A stretch of 54,625 nt of DNA from an uncultured Lachnospiraceae bacterium (lineage in GTDB: Bacteria > Bacillota > Clostridia > Lachnospirales > Lachnospiraceae): NCBI GenBank assembly GCA_945913255.1, contig CAMEDC010000017.1:1-54625 (forward strand). Direction: 5' to 3'. Positions 42,936 through 52,202 of the stretch are shown here, one piece after another; position 1 is the first letter of the stretch; every line of letters begins with the position of its first letter. Under the pieces are notes generated by a model. That model was not told where the DNA came from. It was given only the letters and a program-made list of their open reading frames with translations, and did not search any database. Made by a program: the position numbers and the translations under genes.

Positions 42936-44624
42936 CTATTTTTTATTCTTATACCTTACAGCCTGTGCACGCATCTCTCCGGCATTGGAAAGGGCTGCTT
43001 CCGTAAGTGTATCACTGCCGAGAAGTCTTGCAAGTTCTCCAAGACTTTCCTCCTCTTCCAGCATACGGATATCTGTAATGGTATTATCTGAAGTAGCACT
43101 TTTTTCAATACAAAAATGCCTGTCTGCCATAGCTGCAATCTGCGGCAGATGGGTGATACAGATGACCTGATGTGCTTTTCCAACCAGACTCAGCTGTTCC
43201 GCCACTTTCCATGCCGTTTTCCCGCTGATTCCGGCATCAATTTCATCAAAAATTAAGGTGTCAATGTCATCCCTTCCTGCCAGAACCGTCTTGATAGCCA
43301 ACATAATTCTGGACAATTCTCCACCGCTGGCCACCTGACTTAATGGCTTCATCGCCTCACCTGGATTGGTGGAAATCAGAAACTCCACATCATCATATCC
43401 TCTTGCTGTAATTGTCTGTGCCCGCTGAACAGATATTTCAAATTCTACCGTCAGAAAATTCAGATTCACCAGGGCTGCTTTCAGCTGCTCCGTCAGAATT
43501 GCCGCATGCTTCCTGCGGATGGAAGAAAGGACTTCACATGCCTTCTCCAAACGTATTTGGGCTTCTGTAAGTTGCTTTTCTAATCGGTCCATATAGGCAT
43601 CATAATCGTCAAGCTTTGTCAGCAGCCTCTGTCGTTCCTCCCCATATGCGATAACCGCTTCCAGCGTAGTTCCATATTTATCCTTCAGCCGATTCAGCAG
43701 ATTCAGCCTCTCTTCCACAGCGGCGAAATCTTCCCCGTCAAACTCACAATCCTCCATATATTCCGATACATCACGGTTATAGTCCGCAAGCAGATTGTCA
43801 ATTTCCGTAAGCTGCCCTTCCAGTTCTTCCAGACGGTTGTCAAATGCTGCAACACTGCGAAGTGCTCTGAGGGCACGGCTGAGTGCCCCTCCTGCTCCGG
43901 TATCGGAATCGGTTCCCGTATAACGATAACTCTCCGAAAGATTTTCCATAATTCTCTTACTGTTTACCATGAGTCGGTAGCGTTGCTCCAGTTCCTCGTC
44001 TTCTCCCGGTATCAGTTTTGCCTGCTCAATCTCCTGCCATTCAAATTCAGCCAGGGACTTTTCTTTTGCTTTAGCCTCTTCATCCATGGATTCCGCTTCC
44101 AGCTTTTTTCGGAGTAAATTACATTCTCTGTAAGCTTCCTCTACCGTATCGGCAGCAGCCGTAAATTCTTCTCCGCAAAAACCGTCCAGAATCTCCATAT
44201 GCTTTTTTTTGTGAAGCAGCGACTGATGTTCGTGCTGACCATGTATATCAATCAATACTTCAGCCAGCTCCTTCACCTGTTTTGCCGTCACCGTCTCACC
44301 ATTAATCTTACAGATACTTTTGCCCACCTGCATCTTTCTGCTGATGATAACAGTCCCGTCTTCCTCTGCCTCCAAATCCATTTCAGCCAGCTTTTCCGAG
44401 ACTTTCTTATTGTCACCTGAAAAGACAAGTTCCACCAGGGCACTTTCCGCACCCCTTCTCAGCATTTCCTTCTCGAACTTTCCGCCGAGCGCCAGATTGA
44501 CACTTCCAATCAGCAGAGATTTCCCTGCGCCGGTCTCCCCGGTCAGAATATTCAGTCCCTCGCCGAAGGTAACCTCTGTTTCTTCCATCAGTGCCAGATT
44601 TTTCACATGTAAACTTTGTAGCAT
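42936..44624 (-). CDS. recN: DNA repair protein RecN
   Basis: 562 residues from the ATG at 44624 with AAGGAG nine bases upstream. SMC-like ATPase for double-strand break repair. Walker A LTGETGAGKSLL near 28-39; a long coiled coil with a central hinge; then the ABC signature ASGGELSRIMLAIK and Walker B LIFDEIDAGISGKTA, followed by ICITHLPQIAAMAD. Normal length. It lies 67 bases after argR, an order shared with Bacillus and many Clostridia. Confidence 0.97.
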   Translation of the reverse strand: MLQSLHVKNLALMEETEVTFGEGLNILTGETGAGKSLLIGSVNLALGGKFEKEMLRRGAESALVELVFSGDNKKVSEKLAEMDLEAEEDGTVIISRKMQVGKSICKINGETVTAKQVKELAEVLIDIHGQHEHQSLLHKKKHMEILDGFCGEEFTAAADTVEEAYRECNLLRKKLEAESMDEEAKAKEKSLAEFEWQEIEQAKLIPGEDEELEQRYRLMVNSKRIMENLSESYRYTGTDSDTGAGGALSRALRALRSVAAFDNRLEELEGQLTEIDNLLADYNRDVSEYMEDCEFDGEDFAAVEERLNLLNRLKDKYGTTLEAVIAYGEERQRLLTKLDDYDAYMDRLEKQLTEAQIRLEKACEVLSSIRRKHAAILTEQLKAALVNLNFLTVEFEISVQRAQTITARGYDDVEFLISTNPGEAMKPLSQVASGGELSRIMLAIKTVLAGRDDIDTLIFDEIDAGISGKTAWKVAEQLSLVGKAHQVICITHLPQIAAMADRHFCIEKSATSDNTITDIRMLEEEESLGELARLLGSDTLTEAALSNAGEMRAQAVRYKNKK

Positions 44625-44691
44625 ATTTTTTCTCCTTATGTACCTTCTCCGACAATTATGGTACATAAATGCGAATCGCTTCGCAATGCCC

Positions 44692-45144
44692 TTACTTCTC
44701 TATCATCCCATGAAGCCTGTCCATCAATGCACGGGCATCCTCCACCGACCGCATTGCAAGAAAAATTGTATCATCTCCCGCAATACAGCCCACAATTTCC
44801 GAAAATTTCATGGAATCCAACGCTGCAGCCACCGCCATTGCCATCCCCGATACCGTCTTGATTACCAGAAGATTCTGCGCCAATTCCATGGACGAAAAAG
44901 CATCTCTCAGTACACGGATATATTTATCTCCCATAGGACCATCATCCTGCTTCAGAACCACGTATTTTTGTCCGCCGCCTCCGGTAGATACCTTGGAAAG
45001 GTTTAATTCCCTGATATCTCTGGAAACAGTTGCCTGCGTTACCTGAAAACCTGCATCGCGCAGTCTGCCCGCCAGTTCTTCCTGCGTCTCCACATCATAT
45101 TTCTGTATGATTTCGATAATCTTTCCATGCCTTGTCTTCTTCAT
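44692..45144 (-). CDS. argR: Arginine repressor ArgR/AhrC
   Basis: 150 residues from the ATG at 45144 with AGGAGCAGTAAT upstream. N-terminal winged helix (DVETQEELAGRLRDAGFQVTQATVSRDIRELNL near 16-48) binds ARG boxes. The C-terminal oligomerisation and arginine-binding domain has the GCIAGDDTIFLAMRS motif near 121-135. It represses arginine synthesis and activates catabolism when arginine is high. It lies 31 bases after nadK, inside the same operon. Confidence 0.96.
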   Translation of the reverse strand: MKKTRHGKIIEIIQKYDVETQEELAGRLRDAGFQVTQATVSRDIRELNLSKVSTGGGGQKYVVLKQDDGPMGDKYIRVLRDAFSSMELAQNLLVIKTVSGMAMAVAAALDSMKFSEIVGCIAGDDTIFLAMRSVEDARALMDRLHGMIEK

Positions 45145-45175
45145 ATTACTGCTCCTATGCATCTTTCCGCACCTG

Positions 45176-46042
45176 TCAATCGCTCATCTTCTTATGAAGC
45201 ACCTCCAGGAAGCTTACCTGATTCAGCTGTATAAATTCTGTTATTTTTTCTGACTGTACAATACGTATTCTGTCACCTGTCCGGAGCGGAATGACATGTG
45301 CTCCGTCAAAGCTTGCCTCCACTGTCTGAATTTTTCCCTCTCTCCCCTGGGGTATCTCTATCTCTATTACATCCTCCGGAGATAGAATAATGCTTCTCTG
45401 ATTCAGGGAATGCGGGCAGATTGGCGTCAGCACAATCAGTTTTGCGCGCGGCTCAACTAATGGGCCTCCCGCCGAAAGATTATAGCCTGTTGACCCGGTC
45501 GGAGTCGTCACAATCATTCCGTCTGCCTTATAGTCATTCAGAAATTGTCCGTTGACATAAATATTAAATTTGATAATCTGCAAAGAACCGCTTCGGGATA
45601 TAACGATATCATTCAGCGCCCAGCCTTCCTCTGTCCTTCCATCTGACAGACATGCCTTCCCGTTCAGCATCATGCGGCTTTCCTGCTCATAGTCTCCTGC
45701 AATCAGGCGATCCAGGGATTCCTCCAGGTTATCGGGTTCAATCTCCGTCATATAGCCCAACGTCCCCAGATTTACTCCGATAATGGGAATATGCAGTTTC
45801 TTTGTCTCCCGGGCTGCCTGCAGAACCGTTCCGTCGCCCCCCAGTACAATCATGCAGTCAACATCCTCCGGAATATCTTCCGGTATGTCATCCGTATCCT
45901 TTACGATTCTGTCCTTCCAGTCACCCTCCTCGGATTTCACCGTGGCACGTTGCCCCTTCTGTTCAAGATAGCTGCAAATACGTTTCGTCGTAACAAAATT
46001 CTTATCCTTATGTCTGTTGGTATAAATCAGAAAATGTTTCAT
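45176..46042 (-). CDS. nadK: NAD kinase
   Basis: 288 residues from the ATG at 46042, preceded by GGGGGGAATGGA; the longer frame to 46114 overlaps tlyA and lacks a site. It phosphorylates NAD to NADP. The GGDGT motif (VLGGDGTVLQAA) is near 69-80, followed by NLGTLGYMTEI, the LNDIVISR strand, and DGMIVTTPTGSTGYNLSAGGP near 174-194. It lies 23 bases after tlyA. Confidence 0.96.
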   Translation of the reverse strand: MKHFLIYTNRHKDKNFVTTKRICSYLEQKGQRATVKSEEGDWKDRIVKDTDDIPEDIPEDVDCMIVLGGDGTVLQAARETKKLHIPIIGVNLGTLGYMTEIEPDNLEESLDRLIAGDYEQESRMMLNGKACLSDGRTEEGWALNDIVISRSGSLQIIKFNIYVNGQFLNDYKADGMIVTTPTGSTGYNLSAGGPLVEPRAKLIVLTPICPHSLNQRSIILSPEDVIEIEIPQGREGKIQTVEASFDGAHVIPLRTGDRIRIVQSEKITEFIQLNQVSFLEVLHKKMSD

Positions 46043-46065
46043 TCCATTCCCCCCTGCTTTTGCCC

Positions 46066-46947
46066 CTATAGCAAATGTGAATTTTCCACGATTTCCGAGA
46101 TAACCTTCTCCCACTCACTACTGTGGGAAAGCCCCGACTTTTCCTCTTGAATCTGCCTCAGTCTCTCCTCTGCCTCCTGCTCCGTGAGATGTTTTACTAT
46201 CTTGTCCGGCTCCTTTTCTTTCTTAAGATGCAGCAGATACTCAATATTTCCCTCCGGCCCCTTAATCGGAGAATACTCCAGATGCAGCACCGAAAAACCG
46301 ATGCTGTCCGCATAATCTATGATTTTTGCGATAACCTCCCTGTGGGTTTCCGTTTCTCTTACCACACCGTTTTTTCCCACTTTATCTCTTCCGGCCTCAA
46401 ACTGCGGTTTTATCAGGCAGACCATCTCGCCTCCCTCCTTCAGCAGGTTTCTTGCCGGAATCAAAATCTTTGTCAGAGAAATAAATGAAACATCCACACT
46501 GGCAAAATCCAAATCATCCTGGATATCTTCCCTGACCATATATCGAAAATTTGTCTGTTCCATGCAAACAACCCGTTCGTCATTCCGTAGCTTCCACGCC
46601 AGCTGTCCGTGCCCCACATCAACAGAATATACCTTTGCAGCGCCGTTTTGCAGCATGCAGTCCGTGAAGCCGCCTGTGGAGGCTCCGATATCCATGCAGA
46701 CCTTACCGTCTAACCGAAACTGCCATTTCCCCATGGCCTTCTCCAGTTTTAAGCCACCTCTGCTTACGTATTTTAAAGTACTTCCTCTTACTTCCAGCTG
46801 TATTTTTGCCGGGTCAAAAGCGGTTCCCGCCTTGTCCTCCTTCTGTCCGTTTACATAGACATTTCCCGACATGATGATGGCTTTTGCCTTTTCCCTGGAA
46901 TCAGCATACCCCTGATTTACCAAAATGATATCTAAGCGCTCTTTCAT
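46066..46947 (-). CDS. tlyA: TlyA family rRNA methyltransferase
   Basis: 293 residues. N-terminal S4 RNA-binding domain (KERLDIILVNQGYADSREKAKAIIMSGNVYVNG, residues 2-34) followed by an FtsJ-type Rossmann methyltransferase: CMDIGASTGGFTDCMLQNGAAKVYSVDVGHGQL near 79-111 and the FASVDVSFISLTKIL strand. TlyA methylates 2'-OH positions of rRNA in other bacteria and is often mislabelled hemolysin. The C-terminus is highly charged. It sits between dxs (34 bases) and nadK. Confidence 0.93.
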   Translation of the reverse strand: MKERLDIILVNQGYADSREKAKAIIMSGNVYVNGQKEDKAGTAFDPAKIQLEVRGSTLKYVSRGGLKLEKAMGKWQFRLDGKVCMDIGASTGGFTDCMLQNGAAKVYSVDVGHGQLAWKLRNDERVVCMEQTNFRYMVREDIQDDLDFASVDVSFISLTKILIPARNLLKEGGEMVCLIKPQFEAGRDKVGKNGVVRETETHREVIAKIIDYADSIGFSVLHLEYSPIKGPEGNIEYLLHLKKEKEPDKIVKHLTEQEAEERLRQIQEEKSGLSHSSEWEKVISEIVENSHLL

Positions 46948-46981
46948 CCGTCCTCCCGAAGAAATGTTTCCGCTATTTTCA

Positions 46982-48841
46982 TTATCTTCCCAGTGCTTCC
47001 AAGATTCTTCTCACAATGCTTTCTGCATCAATACCGATTTCCTGTTTCAGCAGTTCCACATTACCGTGCTCCACATAAGCATCCGGAATGCTGATATTCA
47101 GATATTGATTTAACAGACTGTTGCGGTTCATACAGTCAAGCACCTTTTCTCCATAACCACCGCAAGCTACATTCTCCTCCATGGTAACAATCAGAATATG
47201 CTCCTTACAGGCCTCTTTCACCGCATCTTCATCAATCGGTTTTACAAAGCGCGCATTAATCAGACTGACTCCATATCCTTTTTCCTTCAGAGCATTTCTA
47301 ACCACTTCAGCAGTTTTAACCATGCTGCCCACGGCAAATAATGCAATTTCCCATTCCCTGAAAATCCATTCCGCTTTTCCCAGTTCAATAGGCGCTCGGT
47401 ATTCCTTCAGCCCCGAATAGGCTGTTCCTCTCGGATAGCGTACCGCTATGGGAGCATTCAGGGAAACTGCAAATTTCATCATATCTGATAATTCCCACTT
47501 GTTTTTAGGTGCACAGATGTGCATATTGGGAATACCTGACAGGTATGTAAAATCAAAAATACCCTGGTGCGTTTCTCCATCGCTTCCAACCAGCCCCGCT
47601 CTGTCAATGGCAAACACCACCGGCAGATTTTGGATACAGACATCATGCAAAATCTGATCATATGCTCTCTGTAAAAAAGAAGAATATACCGCAACAATAG
47701 GCTTCAATCCTCCGGCTGCCAGTCCCGCAGCAAAGGTTACCGCATGCTCCTCCGCAATTCCCACGTCAAAAAAACGCTCCGGATACATATTGCGGAATCG
47801 TTTCAGCCCCGTACCGTCCGGCATGGCCGCAGTGATTGCTACAATTCTCTCGTCCCTCTGCCCCAGCTTGCACATAATCGTAGAAAAAATATCCGTATAA
47901 TTTGCTACAGTTCTCGGATGAGAAGGAATACCCGTTTCAATATCAAATGGTTCTGTCCCATGGAAACGGGCAGGATGACGCTCTGCCGGAAGATAACCCT
48001 TCCCCTTCTGGGTCAGGGCGTGAATCAGAACAGCACCCTTCACTCTTTTGGCTTCCCCTATTACCTTCACCAGCGCACTGATATCATGTCCGTCAACAGG
48101 TCCTAAATAAGTGATTCCCATATCTTCAAAAAACATTCCCGGGATTACCAGTTGTTTAAAGCTGCTCTTGGCACGGCGTATCTTGCTGATTGTGCTGCCG
48201 CCCTTCTTTGTTCCGAGAAGTGCATTATAGATTCCTTCCTTCAAATCCAGGTATCCCGTTGCCGTACGGATATTATTCAGATATTTTGACATACCGCCCA
48301 CATTTTCGGAAATGGACATATTGTTATCGTTCAAAATGATAATATAGTTAGTTTCCAGTTTAGCAGCATTATTCAGTGCTTCATAAGCCATACCGCCTGT
48401 CAGTGAACCATCTCCAATCACGGAAACCACCGTATTTATTCCGCCCGTTATATCTCTTGCCTTTACCAGTCCAAGTCCGGCAGAAATAGAGGTGGAACTG
48501 TGCCCCGTGTCAAAAACATCACACTCGCTTTCTTTTCTCTTTGGGAAACCGCTCAAACCATGAAACTTACGCAATTCGTCAAAGCCTTCCTTGCGTCCGG
48601 TCAGAATCTTATGCGTATAGGATTGATGACCAACGTCCCAGATAATCTTATCTTCCGGCAAATCCAATGCCAGATGCAGTGCCATGGTAAGCTCCACCGC
48701 ACCGAGATTTGAACCCAGATGTCCGCCTGTCACACTGATTTTCTCTATCAGGAACTCACGAATTTCCTGTGCAAGGGCACCCCAGTTTTCCCTGTCAATT
48801 TTCTTTATATCATTTTCATGTACTATATTATCCAGCAGCAT
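46982..48841 (-). CDS. dxs: 1-Deoxy-D-xylulose-5-phosphate synthase
   Basis: 619 residues, normal length. TPP-dependent first step of the MEP isoprenoid pathway. TPP-binding motif GDGSLTGGMAYEALNNA near 144-160 with NDNNMSI following, GHLGSNLGAVELT near 41-53, the catalytic Glu in VGIAEEHAVTFAAG, and DRAGLVGSDGETHQGIFDFTYL. The next upstream gene is the polyprenyl synthase ispA, which uses the products of the same pathway. Confidence 0.97.
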   Translation of the reverse strand: MLLDNIVHENDIKKIDRENWGALAQEIREFLIEKISVTGGHLGSNLGAVELTMALHLALDLPEDKIIWDVGHQSYTHKILTGRKEGFDELRKFHGLSGFPKRKESECDVFDTGHSSTSISAGLGLVKARDITGGINTVVSVIGDGSLTGGMAYEALNNAAKLETNYIIILNDNNMSISENVGGMSKYLNNIRTATGYLDLKEGIYNALLGTKKGGSTISKIRRAKSSFKQLVIPGMFFEDMGITYLGPVDGHDISALVKVIGEAKRVKGAVLIHALTQKGKGYLPAERHPARFHGTEPFDIETGIPSHPRTVANYTDIFSTIMCKLGQRDERIVAITAAMPDGTGLKRFRNMYPERFFDVGIAEEHAVTFAAGLAAGGLKPIVAVYSSFLQRAYDQILHDVCIQNLPVVFAIDRAGLVGSDGETHQGIFDFTYLSGIPNMHICAPKNKWELSDMMKFAVSLNAPIAVRYPRGTAYSGLKEYRAPIELGKAEWIFREWEIALFAVGSMVKTAEVVRNALKEKGYGVSLINARFVKPIDEDAVKEACKEHILIVTMEENVACGGYGEKVLDCMNRNSLLNQYLNISIPDAYVEHGNVELLKQEIGIDAESIVRRILEALGR

Positions 48842-48888
48842 CTTAATCCTCTTTTCCGTGCTGTTCTTCGCGCAAAAGCATTTTAAGT

Positions 48889-49806
48889 CTATTTTCGGCG
48901 ATGTATCAGTTCCAGAATCAACTGTTTCAAAAATGCATGTTCTCCATTAAAGCCATCCAATATCCGAACTGCTTCTTCAGACAAAAATGCAACATCTGTC
49001 TGCGCCTGTTCCAGCCCTTTTAAAGTAACATAAGTCTGCTTATGATTCTGCTCATCACTACCCACAGGCTTTCCCAGCTCCTCGCTGTCTCCGGTTACAT
49101 CCAGAATATCATCCTGAATCTGGAATGCAACCCCGACATTATAAGCACATTTCTTAAGTGCTGCTGTCTCTGCTTCCCCTGCTCCTGCCAGAACCGCCCC
49201 TATCATCATGGAAGCCTGCACCAGAGCTGCCGTTTTATGCTCATGGATGAACAAAAGCTGCGGTTCCGTTACGGAATCGGCCTGATTTTCTGCCTCGATG
49301 TCCGCCGTTTGGCCGCCAATCATCCCATATATCCCGGCATATCTTGCCAGAAGATTCATTGCAGTCTGCACACGCTGATACTCTTCTATTGTAACACATC
49401 CCTCAAAGGCTCTCAGCGCCGTTTCAAAAGCATAATTCAGCAGACCGTCTCCCGCCAGAATCCCCATGGCATCTCCGTATACGGCCCAGGTGGTCTTCCT
49501 GCCTCTGCGATACTCGTCATTATCCATGGCAGGAAGATCATCATGCACCAGTGAATAGGTATGAATCATCTCTATTGCCGCAAGAAACGGAGGAAGCATC
49601 CGGCTTTCTCTATCTCCGCCGCACATCCGAAAGGTTTCTTCCATCAGCATGGGGCGAAGTCTCTTCCCTCCTGCCTGCACGCTGTAATTCATGGCACTTA
49701 TTACCGTTTTCTGCAGCCCCTCTTCCTTGGGAAGATAGCTGTAAATCACGAGTTCAAGTTCCTTCGTCCTGCGTTCCAACGTCTGTCTGAAATCACTGTT
49801 CTCCAT
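48889..49806 (-). CDS. ispA: Polyprenyl (farnesyl) diphosphate synthase
   Basis: 305 residues. First Asp-rich motif DDLPAMD (bacterial type with two extra residues) near 94-100, second DDILD near 236-240, and GKRLRP near 52-57. It joins isopentenyl and dimethylallyl diphosphates to C15, or possibly C20. Its start overlaps the end of xseB by 14 bases and has GGAGGAG upstream. It lies 47 bases before dxs. Confidence 0.95.
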   Translation of the reverse strand: MENSDFRQTLERRTKELELVIYSYLPKEEGLQKTVISAMNYSVQAGGKRLRPMLMEETFRMCGGDRESRMLPPFLAAIEMIHTYSLVHDDLPAMDNDEYRRGRKTTWAVYGDAMGILAGDGLLNYAFETALRAFEGCVTIEEYQRVQTAMNLLARYAGIYGMIGGQTADIEAENQADSVTEPQLLFIHEHKTAALVQASMMIGAVLAGAGEAETAALKKCAYNVGVAFQIQDDILDVTGDSEELGKPVGSDEQNHKQTYVTLKGLEQAQTDVAFLSEEAVRILDGFNGEHAFLKQLILELIHRRK

Positions 49807-50068
49807 GTGTAAACTCCTCCAGCTGTCCCTCTTCGTTCAGCTTCAGCACCTGCTTTTCCACCCGGTCAATCTGGTCATTACACCGCTTTAAGATTGCCAT
49901 TCCTTCGCTGTAGGCGCGAAACGCATCCTCCAGAGGAATATCGTCATCCTCAAGCTTCTCTATTGTTTCCTCCAGCCTGGCAAAATTTTCCTCCAGGCTA
50001 AGCTCCTCTAAACCCTCTTTTTCCTCGTTCAATCTATACTTCCTCCTGCCATTATCTTCCTTATGCAT
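49793..50068 (-). CDS. xseB: Exodeoxyribonuclease VII small subunit
   Basis: 91 residues. The characteristic helical hairpin LEENFARLEETIEKLEDDDIPLEDAFRAYSEGM is near 25-57, followed by QVLKLNEEGQ. It works with XseA to degrade single-stranded DNA. The N-terminal 20 residues are a charged, poorly conserved extension. It lies 42 bases after xseA. Confidence 0.94.
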   Translation of the reverse strand: MHKEDNGRRKYRLNEEKEGLEELSLEENFARLEETIEKLEDDDIPLEDAFRAYSEGMAILKRCNDQIDRVEKQVLKLNEEGQLEEFTHGEQ

Positions 50069-50110
50069 TACGTAAGCGAAATCACTCTACCTTGACCGGT
50101 TTCCGGCTTG

Positions 50111-51328
50111 TCACCACTCCGCCGTTGGAATCACGCCTTTTACCACCGCACCTATTTTTCCGTCCTTAACCTGAATTGTCAAGCTCTGTCCCTCTTTTAC
50201 CTGTGTCACGGATCGTATGTTTATGCCTGCATCATCCGACACATAAGAATATCCGCTGTTGAGTTTCTCCAATGGAGAAAGCCCCTTCAGACGTTCAATG
50301 TAAATTGCAAGTTCATGTCTTCTATGCTTCAGAATTCTCTGCATTCGATCCTGCAGTCGTTCTTCGGCCTGCAATGCCATCATCTTTCTCTCCCGAATAC
50401 GGCTTGCCGGACTCATTGTCTTCAGCCGAAGTTCCAGATGTTTTGCTTCTTCTCTCGCAAATCTTACTTTCCGCTCCATCAGACGGTTCAATGTTTCCCC
50501 AGCAGAAGATACTCGGGTAAATACTTCTCTGATGTCTGCCACGGCAAGTTCTGCCGCTGCCGAAGGCGTCGGTGCTCTTAAGTCAGACACGAAATCAATA
50601 ATCGTAGTATCCGTCTCATGACCCACAGCAGAAATAATGGGAACAGAACAGTGGAACACTGCTTCTGCGACTGCCCTCTCATTAAATGCCCACAAATCCT
50701 CGATAGAACCGCCACCCCTGCCCACAATCATTACATCCACGCCCATTGCCTCCAGAGCATGGATTCCCTTTACAATACTGGGCACAGCCGCCTCTCCCTG
50801 GACAATGGCAGGGTACAGAATAATCTGAACATAGGGATTCCTTCTTCTGGTAATCTGAATGATATCCCTCACTGCAGCTCCTGTTTCTGCCGTAACAACC
50901 CCAAGTGTTCTGCAATATCTCGGAATCGGCTGCTTATATTCCTGCGCAAACATACCGGACTCTTCCAGTTCTCTCTTCAACAACTCAAACTTTTCATAGA
51001 GAGCACCGTTTCCATCCAGCATTATCTGTTTAGCGTACAACTGGTACTTGCCGCCCTGTTCGAACACATCCACTGTACCACCAACAATCACCTGCTGGCC
51101 TTCCGCTAAACGAAAAGAAAGACCCGAACGGCTGCCGGCGAACATCACGCAGCTGATTGTACCCTTTGGGTCCTTTAAAGTAAAATAAATATGTCCAGAG
51201 GAATGATATTTACAGTTGCTTACCTCTCCTTTTACGAAGAGGCTCCTCAACAGATAATCCTGCGTGAACATATTTTTAATATAAGAATTCAATTGTCCTA
51301 CGGTATAAACGCTCCGAATATTAATCAC
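50111..51328 (-). CDS. xseA: Exodeoxyribonuclease VII large subunit
   Basis: 405 residues. N-terminal OB fold (FVKGEVSNCKYHSSGHIYFTLKD near 28-50), the catalytic core with GVVTAETGAAVRDI (usual T-S-x-x-G-A-A-x-R-D site), IVGRGGGSIEDLWAFN and SAVGHETDTTIIDFVSDLRAPTPSAAAE, then a long coiled coil. Its start overlaps the end of nusB by eight bases. Confidence 0.96.
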   Translation of the reverse strand: MINIRSVYTVGQLNSYIKNMFTQDYLLRSLFVKGEVSNCKYHSSGHIYFTLKDPKGTISCVMFAGSRSGLSFRLAEGQQVIVGGTVDVFEQGGKYQLYAKQIMLDGNGALYEKFELLKRELEESGMFAQEYKQPIPRYCRTLGVVTAETGAAVRDIIQITRRRNPYVQIILYPAIVQGEAAVPSIVKGIHALEAMGVDVMIVGRGGGSIEDLWAFNERAVAEAVFHCSVPIISAVGHETDTTIIDFVSDLRAPTPSAAAELAVADIREVFTRVSSAGETLNRLMERKVRFAREEAKHLELRLKTMSPASRIRERKMMALQAEERLQDRMQRILKHRRHELAIYIERLKGLSPLEKLNSGYSYVSDDAGINIRSVTQVKEGQSLTIQVKDGKIGAVVKGVIPTAEW

Positions 51329-51731
51329 CCAGCTTCACAATTTTTGCCAGAATCGCATTGACAAAAGCGCCCGAATTATCCTGTCCGTATTTCTTGGCAA
51401 TTTCTACTGCCTCATCAATTGCAACACTGTTTGGTATGTCTTCATCAAACAGAATTTCATAGGCTGCCAGTCTGAGTACGGTCAGTTCCACTTTTCCCAT
51501 ACGGGTGGTATTCCACCCCTCTGTATTCTCGTCAATCAGCTTGTCCAGTTCCGGAATTTTCTCTCTGACTTTCTGACATCTGTTCTCAATATAATCAGCA
51601 TTTTTCTGGGAACCAATGGCCTCATTGCCCTCCAGAAACAGTCTCATCTGCCTCGGCATATCCTCCGGCTGATGAAACTCTATCTGAAATAACAGCATGA
51701 AGACCTGTTCTCTCTGCTCATGTCGTCCCAT
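51321..51731 (-). CDS. nusB: Transcription antitermination factor NusB
   Basis: 136 residues, all helical. Binds boxA RNA with NusE/S10 in rRNA antitermination. RREQVFMLLFQ-type N-terminus (EQREQVFMLLFQIEF near 5-19) and the C-terminal signature LRLAAYEILFDEDIPNSVAIDEAVEIAKKYG near 85-115 are clear. It lies 19 bases after the Asp23/Gls24 gene. Confidence 0.96.
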   Translation of the reverse strand: MGRHEQREQVFMLLFQIEFHQPEDMPRQMRLFLEGNEAIGSQKNADYIENRCQKVREKIPELDKLIDENTEGWNTTRMGKVELTVLRLAAYEILFDEDIPNSVAIDEAVEIAKKYGQDNSGAFVNAILAKIVKLGD

Positions 51732-51750
51732 CGTACTTTTCCTTTGTCGT

Positions 51751-52131
51751 TTATTTATTTACCTTCACACCGGCAATTCTGATATTTACATCCGTGCAGG
51801 TAAGGCCAGTCATATTTTCAATCGCATTCTTTACCTTAGCCTGAACCTGCTGGCAGGTAGCCGGGATATTGTATCCGTATTCCATTGTCAATGCCAGATC
51901 AACCGTCACATTGCTTTCCAGAATATCCACCTTCACACCTTTGGTAAGCTTCTTAACGCCGACCTTACTCATAAGCTCATTGGTAATATTGCCGGCCATA
52001 GCACTGACTCCTTCTACCTCTGTAGCCGCCAGAGAAGCAATCATTGCAACCACATCATCCGCAATCTGCACAACACCGACGTTTTCCTCATCTTTTAATA
52101 CCACTGCATTTTTATCTATTTCTTTTTCCAT
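51751..52131 (-). CDS. Asp23/Gls24 family envelope-stress protein
   Basis: 126 residues. NVGVVQIADDVVAMIASLAATEVEGVSAM near 17-45, GVKVDILESNVTVDLALTMEYG and the closing VNIRIAGVKV define the family. Cytoplasmic; in staphylococci Asp23 is held at the membrane by AmaP, which is not seen here. In Clostridia it very often precedes nusB, as it does here. The RBS is AGAGGAGAAG. The promoter at 52173-52202 likely drives the whole downstream cluster. Confidence 0.93.
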   Translation of the reverse strand: MEKEIDKNAVVLKDEENVGVVQIADDVVAMIASLAATEVEGVSAMAGNITNELMSKVGVKKLTKGVKVDILESNVTVDLALTMEYGYNIPATCQQVQAKVKNAIENMTGLTCTDVNIRIAGVKVNK

Positions 52132-52172
52132 TTGAGTCTTCTCCTCTTTTTACTAAAATAGCCCATATAGAG

Positions 52173-52202
52173 AGTATACCACACTTACTCCCCATTTGTC
52201 AC
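52173..52202 (-). promoter_or_regulatory. Promoter of the Asp23-nusB-xse-isp-dxs cluster
   Basis: On the minus strand GTGACA (52197-52202), an 18-base spacer and TATACT (52173-52178) with an extended TGG just upstream. The -35 lies within the 3' end of the transglutaminase-like gene. Confidence 0.6.

Noticed and set aside
45176..46114. Long start of nadK at 46114
   Set aside because: It would overlap tlyA by 49 bases and lacks a site; MKHFLIYTNRHKDKN at 46042 is the normal NAD kinase start.
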